Assembly: GCA_045639905.1 (NCBI GenBank)
Contig: JAZUDZ010000023.1
Coordinates: 62,001 to 126,000 of the forward strand
DNA length: 64,000 nt
DNA from: RGIG426 sp045639905
GTDB taxonomy: Bacteria > Bacillota > Clostridia > Oscillospirales > Acutalibacteraceae
Reading direction: 5' to 3'
Position 1 is the first letter of the stretch. Every line of letters begins with the position of its first letter. Below are positions 41,463-50,763 of the stretch, one piece after another. The notes below the pieces were generated by a model. The model was given only the letters and a program-made list of their open reading frames with translations. It did no database searches and had not been told where the DNA came from. The translations under genes were made by a program, and so were the position numbers.

Positions 41463-43868
41463 ATGTTTTACAATGTTGCCGAAACAGAAAAGAAATGGCA
41501 AAAAATTTGGGAAGAGAAACAAACCTTTGCCGCCGATGACCATTCCGACAAAGAAAAATTCTATGCCCTCGTTGAATTCCCGTATCCCAGTGGTGCCGGT
41601 ATGCATGTAGGTCACATTAAGGCCTATTCCGGTCTGGAAGTTGTCTGCCGCAAACGTCGCCTCCAGGGGTACAATGTCCTGTTCCCCATCGGATTTGATG
41701 CATTTGGTTTGCCGACCGAAAACTATGCCATCAAAACCGGTCTTCATCCTCGCAACGTTACCGATATGAATATCGAAAAATTTACCAGTCAGCTGAAAAA
41801 CGTCGGTTTTTCTTTTGATTGGAACCGTGTCATTGACACCACGGAAGAAGACTACTACCGTTGGACACAGTGGATTTTCCTCAAAATGTTTGAAAAGGGC
41901 TTGGTTTTCCGCGACAAAACCCTGGTCAACTATTGCCCCAGCTGCAAGGTTGTTCTTTCCAACGAAGATTCTCAGGGCGGCAAGTGCGACATTTGCCACA
42001 GTGACATCGTTCAAAAATCCAAGGATGTTTGGTATTTGAGAATTACCGAATATGCCGACAAATTGCTGGAAGGACTTAAGGAAGTCGACTTTCTTCCGAA
42101 CATCAAGTTGCAGCAGGAAAACTGGATCGGTAAGTCCACCGGTGCATTTGTAAACTTTGCCATTTCCGGCATTGATGAAAAACTTCGAATTTATACCACC
42201 AGACCGGATACCCTGTTCGGCGTCACCTTTATGGTTTTGGCTCCGGAGCACCCGCTTCTCGAAAAATACGCGGATAAAATCAAAAACACGGACGAACTGA
42301 ATGCTTACAAGGACCAGTGCGCCAAGAAAACGGAATTCGAACGTACGCAGCTTGTAAAAGATAAGACCGGCGTTCGTGTGGAAGGTTTGACAGCCGTCAA
42401 CCCGCTGAACGGAAAAGAAATTCCGCTCTATATTTCCGACTATGTTATGATGGGATACGGCACCGGTGCCATTATGGCTGTTCCGGCACATGACGATCGT
42501 GACTATGACTTTGCCAAAAAATTCGGTATTGACATCATTGAAGTTATTAAAGGTGGCGACATCACCGAATGCGCCTATACCGGCGACGGAGAGATGGTCA
42601 ACTCCGAGTTCTTAAACGGCTATACCAACAAAAAAGATTCCATCGCCCGCATGATTGAATACCTGCAGGAAAAAGGAATCGGCGAAAAAGGTGTCCAGTA
42701 CAAGATGAAAGACTGGGCCTTCAACCGGCAGCGCTATTGGGGTGAACCGATTCCGATTGTTCATTGCCCGCACTGCGGAATGGTGGCCGTTCCCTACGAA
42801 GAACTCCCGCTCAAACTTCCGAACATGACACAGTTTGAGCCAGGATCCGACGGGGAAAGCCCGCTGGCCAAAGTTGACGAATTTGTTAATTGTAAATGCC
42901 CGAAATGCGGCGGCGACGCCAAACGTGAAACCGATACCATGCCGCAATGGGCCGGTTCTTCCTGGTACTTCCTTCGCTACATTGACCCGAAGAACACAAA
43001 TGCTTTTGCCGATCCGGACAAACTGAAATATTGGATGCCGGTTGACTGGTACAACGGCGGTATGGAACACGTAACCCGTCACTTAATTTATTCCCGTTTC
43101 TGGTATCGTTTCCTCTATGATTTGGGTGAGGTACCGTATGTTGAACCCTATATGAAACGAACCGCTCAAGGCTTGATTTTGGGGCCTGACGGAGAAAAAA
43201 TGAGCAAGTCCAAGGGCAATGTAGTGGATCCGAATGAAGTTGTCAAAGAATACGGTGCCGATGTGCTTCGTTTGTACGTGCTCTTCATGGGCGACTATGA
43301 AAAGGCCGCTCCGTGGTCTGAAAACGGCGTGAAAGGCTGCAAGCGTTTCGTGGAACGTGTCTGGAATATGCAGAATATGCTTACCGACAGTGAGGAAATG
43401 TCTCCTGAACTGGAAGCTGCGTTCCATCGTACCATCAAAAAGGTTTCAGACGACTATGAGACGCTGAAATACAACACTGCCATTGCCGCTTTGATGACCT
43501 TAACCAATGAGATTTATGACAAAGGTTCCATCACTCGCGGAGAACTGAAAACCTTTATCACACTTTTGAACCCCATTGCTCCGCATGTTACGGAGGAAAT
43601 CTGGCAGCAGGTCGAATTTGGCGGTATGCTGAATGAAACCACATGGCCTTCTTTTGATCCGGCCAAGTGCATTGAAAGCACCGTTGAAATCGTTGTGCAG
43701 GTAAACGGAAAAATCCGCGCCCGTCTCAACATTCAATCCGATGCGGCAGAAGCCGATGTTTTGGCACTTTGCAAGAAGGATGAAAAGGTGGCTGCCGAGC
43801 TTTCCGGCAAGACCGTTGTCAAGGAACTCTACGTCAAAGGTAAGCTGGTCAACATCGTTGTAAAATAA
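41463..43868 (+). CDS. leuS: Leucyl-tRNA synthetase
   Basis: Class I synthetase charging tRNA-Leu. The 801 residues match the bacterial form. The HIGH motif is HVGH (48-51), KMSKS starts at residue 579, the CP1 editing domain includes TTRPDTLFG and GTGAIMAVPAHDDRD, and a zinc-like CPSC...CDIC cluster lies near 160-180. The C-terminal domain ends VKELYVKGKLVNIVVK. It is the last gene of the plsX operon, followed by a weak terminator. No T-box leader is visible upstream. Confidence 0.97.
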   Translation: MFYNVAETEKKWQKIWEEKQTFAADDHSDKEKFYALVEFPYPSGAGMHVGHIKAYSGLEVVCRKRRLQGYNVLFPIGFDAFGLPTENYAIKTGLHPRNVTDMNIEKFTSQLKNVGFSFDWNRVIDTTEEDYYRWTQWIFLKMFEKGLVFRDKTLVNYCPSCKVVLSNEDSQGGKCDICHSDIVQKSKDVWYLRITEYADKLLEGLKEVDFLPNIKLQQENWIGKSTGAFVNFAISGIDEKLRIYTTRPDTLFGVTFMVLAPEHPLLEKYADKIKNTDELNAYKDQCAKKTEFERTQLVKDKTGVRVEGLTAVNPLNGKEIPLYISDYVMMGYGTGAIMAVPAHDDRDYDFAKKFGIDIIEVIKGGDITECAYTGDGEMVNSEFLNGYTNKKDSIARMIEYLQEKGIGEKGVQYKMKDWAFNRQRYWGEPIPIVHCPHCGMVAVPYEELPLKLPNMTQFEPGSDGESPLAKVDEFVNCKCPKCGGDAKRETDTMPQWAGSSWYFLRYIDPKNTNAFADPDKLKYWMPVDWYNGGMEHVTRHLIYSRFWYRFLYDLGEVPYVEPYMKRTAQGLILGPDGEKMSKSKGNVVDPNEVVKEYGADVLRLYVLFMGDYEKAAPWSENGVKGCKRFVERVWNMQNMLTDSEEMSPELEAAFHRTIKKVSDDYETLKYNTAIAALMTLTNEIYDKGSITRGELKTFITLLNPIAPHVTEEIWQQVEFGGMLNETTWPSFDPAKCIESTVEIVVQVNGKIRARLNIQSDAAEADVLALCKKDEKVAAELSGKTVVKELYVKGKLVNIVVK

Positions 43869-43899
43869 GGGGAAAAAGCGATTTTTCCGTTTTTCCCCC
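43869..43899 (+). terminator. Weak terminator after leuS
   Basis: GGAAAAA and TTTTTCC form a 7-bp stem followed by GTTTTT; an alternative longer pairing uses AAGGGGAAAAA with TTTTTCCCCC. AT-rich, so moderate strength. Confidence 0.5.
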
Positions 43900-43928
43900 T
43901 TGACTATACCTATCTAATAGAGTATACT
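43900..43928 (+). promoter_or_regulatory. Sigma-A promoter for rpsU
   Basis: TTGACT (43900-43905), 17-bp spacer and TATACT (43923-43928), 55 bases before the rpsU start. Confidence 0.75.
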
Positions 43929-43983
43929 GTCATTTGTTTAGTGGCGATAATACGCCTCTGTATAACGGAGGGAGGGAATATAA

Positions 43984-44160
43984 ATGTCTGAAGTTCGAGT
44001 GAAAGAAGGCGAGAACTTGGAAAGTGCACTGAAACGTTGGAAAAAGTCCTGTGCTCGTTCCGGTGTCCTTGCTGAGGTTCGCAAAAGAGAACATTACGAG
44101 AAGCCTTCGGTACGTCGCAAGAAGAAATCCGAGGCGGCCCGCAAAAGAAAGTTCAAATAA
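43984..44160 (+). CDS. rpsU: 30S ribosomal protein S21
   Basis: A 58-residue very basic protein beginning MSEVRVKEGENLESALKRW and ending with a Lys/Arg-rich tail (KKKSEAARKRKFK). It binds near the anti-Shine-Dalgarno end of 16S rRNA. GGAGGGAGGG precedes the ATG. A single-gene unit with its own promoter and terminator. Confidence 0.95.
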   Translation: MSEVRVKEGENLESALKRWKKSCARSGVLAEVRKREHYEKPSVRRKKKSEAARKRKFK

Positions 44161-44172
44161 GTTTACAACACG

Positions 44173-44200
44173 AAAAGCGGGCAATATTGCCCGCTTTTTT
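44173..44200 (+). terminator. Terminator of rpsU
   Basis: AAAAGCGGGCAAT pairs with ATTGCCCGCTTTT, followed by more T residues. Confidence 0.88.
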
Positions 44201-44226
44201 ACTAATTCAGAAGGAATGTATCATTT

Positions 44227-44736
44227 ATGTGGATTCTATCGCCGACACTGCTTAAAAACAGAATAACCGACATTACCGCTGATGACTTACATGCTCTTGG
44301 TGTGGAAGGATTGCTTTTGGATGTGGACAACACACTCACGAAGTTTCACAGCCAGGAATTGTCTCCGGAAGTGGAACTTTGGCTGAAATCCATGGAAAAA
44401 GCCGGCTTTAAAATGATGGTTGTTTCCAACGGTTTTGCCAAACGTGTTTTACCGTTTACGAACAAAATCAATCTTCCGGCTGTTTCCTTGTCTTGCAAGC
44501 CATCTCCCATCGGGTTTTGGAGAGCAGCCAAGCAGCTCAAACTTCCGCTGAAAAAAGTCATTGCCATCGGAGATCAGATTTTCACCGATGTTATCGGCGC
44601 TCATTTGGCCGGCATAAAAATCATTCAGGTGCTCCCGATTGAGCTGGAATATAACCGTCCCACCATCATGCTGAAACGAAAGCTTGAAAAGCCACTTGTG
44701 GCACACTATATCAAGAAACACGGTGATATACAATGA
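44227..44736 (+). CDS. yqeG: YqeG-family HAD phosphatase
   Basis: A 169-residue HAD III-A phosphatase. LLLDVDNTLTKF is motif I, VVSNGF is motif II and IGDQIFTDVIGAH is the distal aspartate motif. The family is conserved in Gram-positives, where it is thought to act in lipid-phosphate metabolism like the phosphatidylglycerophosphate phosphatase of plants and fungi. AAGGA precedes the ATG. It overlaps the endonuclease IV gene by 4 bp. Confidence 0.9.
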   Translation: MWILSPTLLKNRITDITADDLHALGVEGLLLDVDNTLTKFHSQELSPEVELWLKSMEKAGFKMMVVSNGFAKRVLPFTNKINLPAVSLSCKPSPIGFWRAAKQLKLPLKKVIAIGDQIFTDVIGAHLAGIKIIQVLPIELEYNRPTIMLKRKLEKPLVAHYIKKHGDIQ

Positions 44737-45584
44737 GTCCTTTGTTTGGTCCGGCCGGAAACTGTGAAGATTTTGCGGCCGCAGGGTATAAACACACAAA
44801 ACAAATGCCGGCATTTTTGAAATCATGGGGACTTTCCGCCTATGAATACCAGTGCGGGCGTGGTGTTCGTCTAAGTACGGATACTGCCGAAAGTTTAAAA
44901 AGGGAATCGGAAGCAAACGGTATTACCTTGTCGCTTCATGCACCGTATTTTATCTCTTTGGCTTCAGCTGACCCGGCTAAGAGAGATAACAGCCTTCAGT
45001 ATATTTTGGACAGTGCCAAAGCCGTCACCATGCTCGGCGGCACCCGTATTGTTGTACACCCGGGCGGGCTGGGAGGCGTCTCTCGCGAAGAAGCCACTCA
45101 AATTGCTTCGGATACGCTCCGCCGCGCACAGGCTCTTTTGGATGAGGAAGGCTATTCCCAAGTTCATATATGCCCCGAAACCATGGGCAAAATCAACCAA
45201 CTGGGAGACCTGGAAGAGATTATGACATTCTGTCAAATCGACGAACGTTTTCTCCCCTGTATTGATTTCGGTCATCTCAACAGTCGCACCCACGGCTCTT
45301 TAAACAGCAAAGAAGCCTATGCCGAAGTACTGGATACCATCAAAAACCGCTTAGGTGAAGAACGTGTTCAGAACTTCCATTCTCATTTTTCCAAAATTAT
45401 GTATACCGACGGCGGGGAGAAAAAGCATTTAACCTTTGAAGATACCGAATACGGACCGGATCCCCAAACTCTCATGGAACTAATCGCAGAACGCGGCTAT
45501 CATCCTACCTTTATTTGCGAATCTGCGGGAACCCAGACTCGCGATGCCGCCTCTCTCTTTAAGTTTTATAAGGAGGCTCTTTGA
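44733..45584 (+). CDS. nfo: Endonuclease IV-like apurinic endonuclease
   Basis: A 283-residue TIM-barrel metal enzyme of the AP endonuclease 2 family, acting at abasic sites in base-excision repair. The metal-binding segments include SLHAPYFISLAS, RIVVHPGG, ICPETMGK, IDFGHLNSR, FHSHFSKI and FICESAG. Start MSPLFGPAGN at 44733, within the end of yqeG. The M24 peptidase gene starts inside its stop codon. Confidence 0.88.
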   Translation: MSPLFGPAGNCEDFAAAGYKHTKQMPAFLKSWGLSAYEYQCGRGVRLSTDTAESLKRESEANGITLSLHAPYFISLASADPAKRDNSLQYILDSAKAVTMLGGTRIVVHPGGLGGVSREEATQIASDTLRRAQALLDEEGYSQVHICPETMGKINQLGDLEEIMTFCQIDERFLPCIDFGHLNSRTHGSLNSKEAYAEVLDTIKNRLGEERVQNFHSHFSKIMYTDGGEKKHLTFEDTEYGPDPQTLMELIAERGYHPTFICESAGTQTRDAASLFKFYKEAL

Positions 45585-46651
45585 TGAACTCTTTACAATC
45601 TCTTCAGACAAAACTGCCCGAGGGTGTTGCCGCACTGATTTATGAAGATTGTACAATTCGCTGGCTCACCGGTTTTTGTACCGATAACGGCCTTGTCTAT
45701 GTTTCAAAAAAAAGAGCCGTGCTGCTGACAGATTCCCGGTATAGCGAAGCCGCCTCAAAAACCGTAACTTCTATGGCTGTTCAGGATTCCTCCGCTCTCT
45801 GCAAAGACAGTGAAGTTCTATGCCGGGAGGACGGAATTGAAACCATTCTTTTGGAACAACATGCTACTCCCATTTCCCGCTTTTCCGCACAACAGGAAAT
45901 CTTTTCCCAGTATACTTTATGTTCCGACGATACCCTGGACACTTGGATTCGAGATTTGCGTTCTATCAAAACAGAACACGAACTCGCTTGTCTTTCCCAG
46001 GCACAGCGCATTACCGACGCGGGATTTTCCTATATTCTCGGCCGGATTGAAGCCGGACGAAGTGAAAAAGATATCGCGCTGGATTTGGAATTTTATATGC
46101 GAAAAAACGGAGCAGAAGCGGTTTCCTTTGACTTCATTTGTGTTTCCGGTGCCAACTCCTCCCTGCCGCATGGTGTCCCCGGGGATAAACTGGTAGAACG
46201 AGGTGACTTTGTCACTCTGGACTTTGGTGCGGTGTACGGCGGAATGCATTCTGATATGACCCGAACCATTGCCGTAGGATTCGTTTCCGATGAACAACGC
46301 GAAGTGTACAACACCGTATTAAAGGCACAAAAAGAATGCCTGTCTGTTTTGAAAGCCGGTCTTTTATGTAAGGAAGGCGACGCGGCGGCCAGAGATGTTA
46401 TCTCGCAGGCCGGATACGGTCAATACTTCGGACACTCCACCGGACACGGCGTCGGATTTGAAATCCATGAGTATCCGAACCTGTCTCCACGAAATACCGA
46501 AAACCGCCTGCAATCAGGACAGGTGGTAACGGTTGAACCCGGCATTTATCTTCCGGGAAAATTCGGTGTCAGAATTGAAGATATGGCCTATATTACCGAG
46601 TTCGGATGTGAAAACCTGACAAGGTCCGAAAAAAATCTTATAATCTTGTAA
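45584..46651 (+). CDS. M24 family Xaa-Pro aminopeptidase
   Basis: Cytoplasmic dipeptidase or aminopeptidase acting at proline bonds. It has 355 residues. Residues 1-125 form a creatinase-type N-terminal domain; the pita-bread domain carries the dinuclear metal ligands in TLDFGAVYGGMHSDMTRT (two Asp), GHGVGFEIHEYP (His), VTVEPGIY and RIEDM (two Glu), all intact. The ATG at 45584 overlaps the nfo stop as TGATG, behind AGGAGG. efp follows from its own promoter; this pepQ-efp pairing is common in Firmicutes. Confidence 0.94.
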   Translation: MNSLQSLQTKLPEGVAALIYEDCTIRWLTGFCTDNGLVYVSKKRAVLLTDSRYSEAASKTVTSMAVQDSSALCKDSEVLCREDGIETILLEQHATPISRFSAQQEIFSQYTLCSDDTLDTWIRDLRSIKTEHELACLSQAQRITDAGFSYILGRIEAGRSEKDIALDLEFYMRKNGAEAVSFDFICVSGANSSLPHGVPGDKLVERGDFVTLDFGAVYGGMHSDMTRTIAVGFVSDEQREVYNTVLKAQKECLSVLKAGLLCKEGDAAARDVISQAGYGQYFGHSTGHGVGFEIHEYPNLSPRNTENRLQSGQVVTVEPGIYLPGKFGVRIEDMAYITEFGCENLTRSEKNLIIL

Positions 46652-46668
46652 TCCGCTGATTTTTAGGG

Positions 46669-46697
46669 TTGAAAAAAGCCCTTAAATACAGTAAAAT
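46669..46697 (+). promoter_or_regulatory. Sigma-A promoter for efp
   Basis: TTGAAA (46669-46674), 17-bp spacer and TAAAAT (46692-46697), 34 bases before the start. Confidence 0.6.
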
Positions 46698-46730
46698 AAA
46701 TACATATAAAAATAATAGGAGGATACTGCT

Positions 46731-47288
46731 ATGATTTCTGCAGGCGATTTTCGCAATGGTGTAACATTCGATATGGATGGAACCGTTTATCAAATTGTTG
46801 AATTCCAACATGTTAAACCGGGTAAAGGCGCTGCCTTTGTTCGTACCAAGGTCCGCAACGTTATCACCGGTGGTGTTGTTGAGAAGACCTTCAACCCGAA
46901 TGATAAATACCCGACCGCTTACATTGAACGTAAAGAAATGGAATACTCTTACAGTGATGGTGATTTGTACTATTTCATGGATCCCGAATCTTATGAGCTC
47001 GTTCCGCTTAACAAGGAGTTGCTTGGCGACAACTTCCGCTTTGTGAAAGAAAATATGGTTTGCCGTATTGCTTCCTACAAGGGAAATGTTTTCGGCGTTG
47101 AACCGCCGAACTTTGTCGAACTTCAGGTTACCAAAACCGATCCTGGTTTCAAAGGCGATACCGCTACCAACGCTACCAAACCGGCCACCTTGGAAACCGG
47201 CGCTGAAGTTCGTGTCCCGCTCTTTATTGATGAAGGCGAAATGATTCGTATCGATACTCGTACCGGCGAATACATGGAACGCGCCTAA
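46731..47288 (+). CDS. efp: Translation elongation factor P
   Basis: Relieves ribosomes stalled at polyproline. The 185 residues form three beta-barrel domains; domain I carries the loop HVKPGKGAAFVRTK, with Lys32 at the tip where the family is post-translationally modified in some species. No EpmA or YmfI-type modification enzyme lies in the window. AGGAGG precedes the ATG. The acidic Cys-rich gene follows after 24 bp and probably shares its mRNA. Confidence 0.97.
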   Translation: MISAGDFRNGVTFDMDGTVYQIVEFQHVKPGKGAAFVRTKVRNVITGGVVEKTFNPNDKYPTAYIERKEMEYSYSDGDLYYFMDPESYELVPLNKELLGDNFRFVKENMVCRIASYKGNVFGVEPPNFVELQVTKTDPGFKGDTATNATKPATLETGAEVRVPLFIDEGEMIRIDTRTGEYMERA

Positions 47289-47312
47289 AAGATTATCTAA
47301 GGAGGATTTGTT

Positions 47313-47762
47313 ATGACAAGTTCTGAAAAAGTTGCTTACATCAAAGGTTTGGCCGAAGGAATGAAAATCGACGATTCCACCAACGAAGGCAAATTGCTTC
47401 TTAACATCTTGGATGTTCTCGAGGATATCACCTTGGATATGGAAGATATCGAAGATGGTTTGGTAGAACTTTCTGAGCAGGTTGACGCCGTTGACGAAGA
47501 TTTAGATTCCTTGGAAGAAGTTGTCTACGAAGACATTCTCGGTGACGATGACGACTGCGATTGCGGTTGTGACTGCTGTGATGGCGACGAGTTCTATGAA
47601 GTAGAATGCCCGCTCTGCAACACAGAGTTTGAAGTTGACGAAGAATCTCTTATCAATGGCGAGGTTGAATGTCCGAACTGCGGCGAACTCCTCACCTATG
47701 ACTTCGATTGCTGCGAAGAAGGTTGCGATTGCGGCTGTGATTGCTGCGGCGAAGAAGAATAA
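47313..47762 (+). CDS. Acidic cysteine-cluster protein (CD1247-like N-terminal domain)
   Basis: A 149-residue, extremely acidic protein. The N-terminal MTSSEKVAYIKGLAEGM helix followed by acidic heptads resembles a domain common in Clostridia proteins next to efp. The rest has a CPLC...CPNC zinc ribbon (about residues 100-125) and two similar tails DDCDCGCDCC and EGCDCGCDCC. It has no signal peptide. It may be a metal-buffering or nucleic-acid-linked protein; the function is unknown. It shares the efp transcript and stops before a strong terminator. Confidence 0.8.
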   Translation: MTSSEKVAYIKGLAEGMKIDDSTNEGKLLLNILDVLEDITLDMEDIEDGLVELSEQVDAVDEDLDSLEEVVYEDILGDDDDCDCGCDCCDGDEFYEVECPLCNTEFEVDEESLINGEVECPNCGELLTYDFDCCEEGCDCGCDCCGEEE

Positions 47763-47771
47763 TTCTGCGTT

Positions 47772-47806
47772 AAAAACGGTATAGCCATGGGCTATACCGT
47801 TTTTTG
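47772..47806 (+). terminator. Terminator after the efp unit
   Basis: AAAAACGGTATAGCC pairs perfectly with GGCTATACCGTTTTT around ATG, followed by a T tract. Confidence 0.9.
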
Positions 47807-47824
47807 TTATAAGGGGGGATTTTT

Positions 47825-48547
47825 ATGATTCAAATTGATCATATTTCCAAGTCATTTCAAAGCGGTGTCCTGGCCGTCGACGATTTAAGTCTTACCGTCA
47901 ACAACGGTGAAATTGTTGGCTTCGTCGGACCAAACGGCGCCGGAAAAACAACAACACTCAAGGTTATGACCGGAATATTAAAACCGGATAAAGGTTCCGT
48001 TCTGATTAACGGCATCGATCTTCAAAAAAAGCCTCTCGATGCCAAACAGGAAATCGGCTACATTGCGGACAGCCCGGACATGTTTTTGCGACTTAAGGGC
48101 ATTGAATTTTTAAATTTGATTTCCGATATTTATAAAATTCCGACTGATATACGCAAAACCCGTATTAAGGAGTTTGCCGAACGTTTTGAACTTTCAGATG
48201 TATTGGGTGAAAAAATGCAGGGCTACTCCCATGGTATGCGTCAAAAGATGATGGTCATGGGAGCCCTTGTTCACAACCCGGCCGTTTGGATTTTAGACGA
48301 ACCCTTAATAGGGCTGGATCCAAAATCAGCGCACAACTTAAAAACCATGATGCGTGAGCACGCTGATGCGGGCAACTCCGTTCTTTTCTCGACGCATGTC
48401 CTGGAAGTAGCAGAGAAACTTTGTGACAAAATTATTATCATCAACCACGGAAAAGCCATTTATTATGGAACCTTGGAAGCTTTGGCCGACCAGTATCCGG
48501 GCAAAGATTTTGAAGCCATTTTCTTGGAGATGACCGAACATGAATAA
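47825..48547 (+). CDS. ABC exporter ATP-binding protein
   Basis: A 240-residue ATPase with Walker A GPNGAGKTT, a divergent signature YSHGMRQKM in place of LSGGQ, and Walker B VWILDEPLIGLDP. These features mark the ABC-2 style exporter ATPases. It overlaps the permease gene by 8 bp. The substrate (lipid, peptide or drug) cannot be read. GGGGGGA precedes the ATG; because a terminator ends 19 bp upstream and no clear promoter is visible, expression may depend on readthrough or on a promoter hidden in the hairpin. Confidence 0.92.
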   Translation: MIQIDHISKSFQSGVLAVDDLSLTVNNGEIVGFVGPNGAGKTTTLKVMTGILKPDKGSVLINGIDLQKKPLDAKQEIGYIADSPDMFLRLKGIEFLNLISDIYKIPTDIRKTRIKEFAERFELSDVLGEKMQGYSHGMRQKMMVMGALVHNPAVWILDEPLIGLDPKSAHNLKTMMREHADAGNSVLFSTHVLEVAEKLCDKIIIINHGKAIYYGTLEALADQYPGKDFEAIFLEMTEHE

Positions 48548-50219
48548 TTATTTTTCGCTTACCAAAACCTTTTTGGGTTCCGTGGGCATGAGTGAAGGCC
48601 AGGATAAAAAGAGAAAACGGTTTATCGCATTTTTAGCAGCATTGGTTGTGTTACTTGTTTTGCTTCCGGCCTGTATAGCTGTTTGCATTTACACCTCCAC
48701 CTTGACAAGTATGTTGATGCATGCGGAAAATTATACCGAATGCTATGCTATGGGCGTTGAAATGATGTACCATATCATTTGTATCTTTACAATTGTATTT
48801 GGGATAACCGTTGTAACCAATGTGTTTTATTTCTCCAGCGACATTCAGTTTCTTCTTCCATGGCCCCTCCGTGCCTCCAAAATCGTCGCCTCCAAATTCA
48901 CGGCCTGTGTTTTGATTGAAACGGTTATGCAGGTATTGCTGGTAGCATCTTGTACAATCGGTTATTATTTTTCCGTTCAGCCATATCCAATAGAAATGGT
49001 CTACGCCATTCCCTGCATTTTGACCTTGTCCATTCTCCCCATGGCCTATTGCGGCATTATTACCATTTTGGTTATGGGATTAACACGTTTCATTCGAAAC
49101 AAGGATGTTATGCAACGGATTACCGTCGGTCTTCTTGCGGTTTTGCTTTTGCTTTTCGTCGGATCAATCGGCCGCTTGCGCGGTGTTGATATGCTGGCTT
49201 ATGCAGAAGCCATGATTTCAGGAGATACGTCGATTTTCCGCACGTTGGATTGCATTTTTCCGAATGTTTACTTTTTCACCAGATTGGTGGCCACCGGCAA
49301 ACCCATTTATTTGCTGTGGTATGTTTTAGTCAACATCGGGGTAATCGTTCTTTTGCTGATTGTTGCGGAACTACTGTATTTCAAGGGAATTTTAAGACTG
49401 CTTTCCGGGACGAATAAAAAAGAGTCCTCCTCACTAGATATTCTGATGGACAAGCCCCGTATGCACACCCCGTTTACAGCCTGTTTTTTAAAGGAAATTC
49501 GCATTTTACTACGCACCCCCACATTCTTTACCCATTGCATACTGGCAAACTTCATTTGGCCGATTTTTGCTTTTGCCGCATGGAAACTTCAACCGAATCC
49601 CGTCACCCTGTCAAGCATCAGCGAAAATTATGCAAATGGGAGCCTGAAAACCCGTATGCTGTTCCTCCTTGGGATTGTCGTTCTTTCCATGGTGGTCGGT
49701 GCTATGAACAGTATCAGCGCCAGCGCGTTTTCTCGGGAAGGAAAACACTTTTCCTTTATGAAATATATTCCGGTCCCCTATCATATCCAGTGGGAATCGA
49801 AACTGTGGATCGGTGTCCTATTTCCATTGCTTGCAGTCCTGATTTTCTTCGTTCCGTTTTGTATATTGGTTCATATCCCGTTTATTTCCGTCCTTCTATA
49901 CTGTATCATCAGTTTCTTCTCCATTTTACTGGTTGCTCAAATCGGTTTGCTGATTGACTCCAATCAACCGAAACTGATTTGGGACGATGAGCTGAATGCC
50001 TTACGGGAGAATTACAATAACTTTTTTGCAATGGCCGTCGCCATTTTACTGGCAGCTGTTTTCGGATTTGGCGGCTATTGGCTCTTGTCAAAAAAACTTC
50101 TCTCTTTTTCGATGTGTGGTATATTGATTACCGCCTTGCTTTTTCTCTTAAACCTGCTGGTATATATGAGCATACGACATAAAATATCAATTAACATAGC
50201 CACACAGGAAGAAGCGTAA
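48540..50219 (+). CDS. ABC exporter permease, large multi-span membrane protein
   Basis: A 559-residue membrane protein with many hydrophobic helices (about a dozen) in two halves, separated by a hydrophilic stretch near 290-320 that includes KKESSSLDILMDKPR. It resembles the ABC-2 type permeases paired with the ATPase upstream; the 8-bp overlap indicates coupled translation. There is no clear large extracellular domain. It is closed by a bidirectional terminator shared with dut. Confidence 0.85.
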   Translation: MNNYFSLTKTFLGSVGMSEGQDKKRKRFIAFLAALVVLLVLLPACIAVCIYTSTLTSMLMHAENYTECYAMGVEMMYHIICIFTIVFGITVVTNVFYFSSDIQFLLPWPLRASKIVASKFTACVLIETVMQVLLVASCTIGYYFSVQPYPIEMVYAIPCILTLSILPMAYCGIITILVMGLTRFIRNKDVMQRITVGLLAVLLLLFVGSIGRLRGVDMLAYAEAMISGDTSIFRTLDCIFPNVYFFTRLVATGKPIYLLWYVLVNIGVIVLLLIVAELLYFKGILRLLSGTNKKESSSLDILMDKPRMHTPFTACFLKEIRILLRTPTFFTHCILANFIWPIFAFAAWKLQPNPVTLSSISENYANGSLKTRMLFLLGIVVLSMVVGAMNSISASAFSREGKHFSFMKYIPVPYHIQWESKLWIGVLFPLLAVLIFFVPFCILVHIPFISVLLYCIISFFSILLVAQIGLLIDSNQPKLIWDDELNALRENYNNFFAMAVAILLAAVFGFGGYWLLSKKLLSFSMCGILITALLFLLNLLVYMSIRHKISINIATQEEA

Positions 50220-50223
50220 AGTA

Positions 50224-50256
50224 AAAGACTCGATGTAAAACATCGAGTCTTTCTTC
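50224..50256. terminator. Bidirectional terminator between ABC permease and dut
   Basis: AAAGACTCGATG (50224-50235) pairs with CATCGAGTCTTT (50241-50252), loop TAAAA, then TCTTC on the plus strand and TTAC on the minus strand. Confidence 0.8.
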
Positions 50257-50265
50257 TTATACATA

Positions 50266-50763
50266 TTATTTGCCGGTGCTTCCGAACCCTCCGTTACGGC
50301 TGGAAGTGGTTGCATCATCAACCGTAATTCCAAAGGGAAGAAAGATTCCTTGAGCAAAAGCATCTCCGGCTTTTAGGTCAACTGTCTTTCCGCTGTGCGT
50401 ATCGTTGGTTATTTTGATGAATATATGTCCTTCATTGTCGGAATAATAGTAGTCGCTATCAATGATACCAACCGTATTATCCAGCTGCAAACGATACTTA
50501 AATCCAAGTCCGCTGCGAGGGAATATTTGAAGAACCCATCCTTCTTCCATCTTCGCGCGAATACCGGTCGGAATCTTTGCGGTTTCTCCGGGCGCAAGAT
50601 GAATATCACAGGGAGTACGGAAATCGTATCCGGCCGAGCCGGTTGTAGCCCGTTTCGGAAGAACCAAATCATCATAGCCGGTCGGCTCGGTTCCGAATGT
50701 ATCCTTCCATGCTTCGGCAAACTGTTTTAAAGAGACTTTTTCAAATTGCGCAATTGCGTTCAT
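50266..50763 (-). CDS. dut: dUTP diphosphatase
   Basis: Hydrolyses dUTP to keep uracil out of DNA. It has 165 residues with the five trimeric-dUTPase motifs visible: TGSAGYDF, PRSGLGFK, NTVGIIDSDYYY, GDAFAQGIFLPF and the C-terminal RNGGFGSTGK arm. An N-terminal extension of about 40 residues is longer than in E. coli. The ATG overlaps the topA stop by 4 bp, so it is the last gene of the topA unit. Confidence 0.94.
   Translation of the reverse strand: MNAIAQFEKVSLKQFAEAWKDTFGTEPTGYDDLVLPKRATTGSAGYDFRTPCDIHLAPGETAKIPTGIRAKMEEGWVLQIFPRSGLGFKYRLQLDNTVGIIDSDYYYSDNEGHIFIKITNDTHSGKTVDLKAGDAFAQGIFLPFGITVDDATTSSRNGGFGSTGK

Noticed and set aside
41000..41463. T-box or other leucine riboswitch before leuS
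   Set aside because: rsfS and leuS are separated by only 23 bases and no conserved T-box sequence is visible.
41442..42491. 349-codon minus-strand open frame
   Set aside because: Antisense to the catalytic and editing domains of leuS; its composition is the mirror of that gene.
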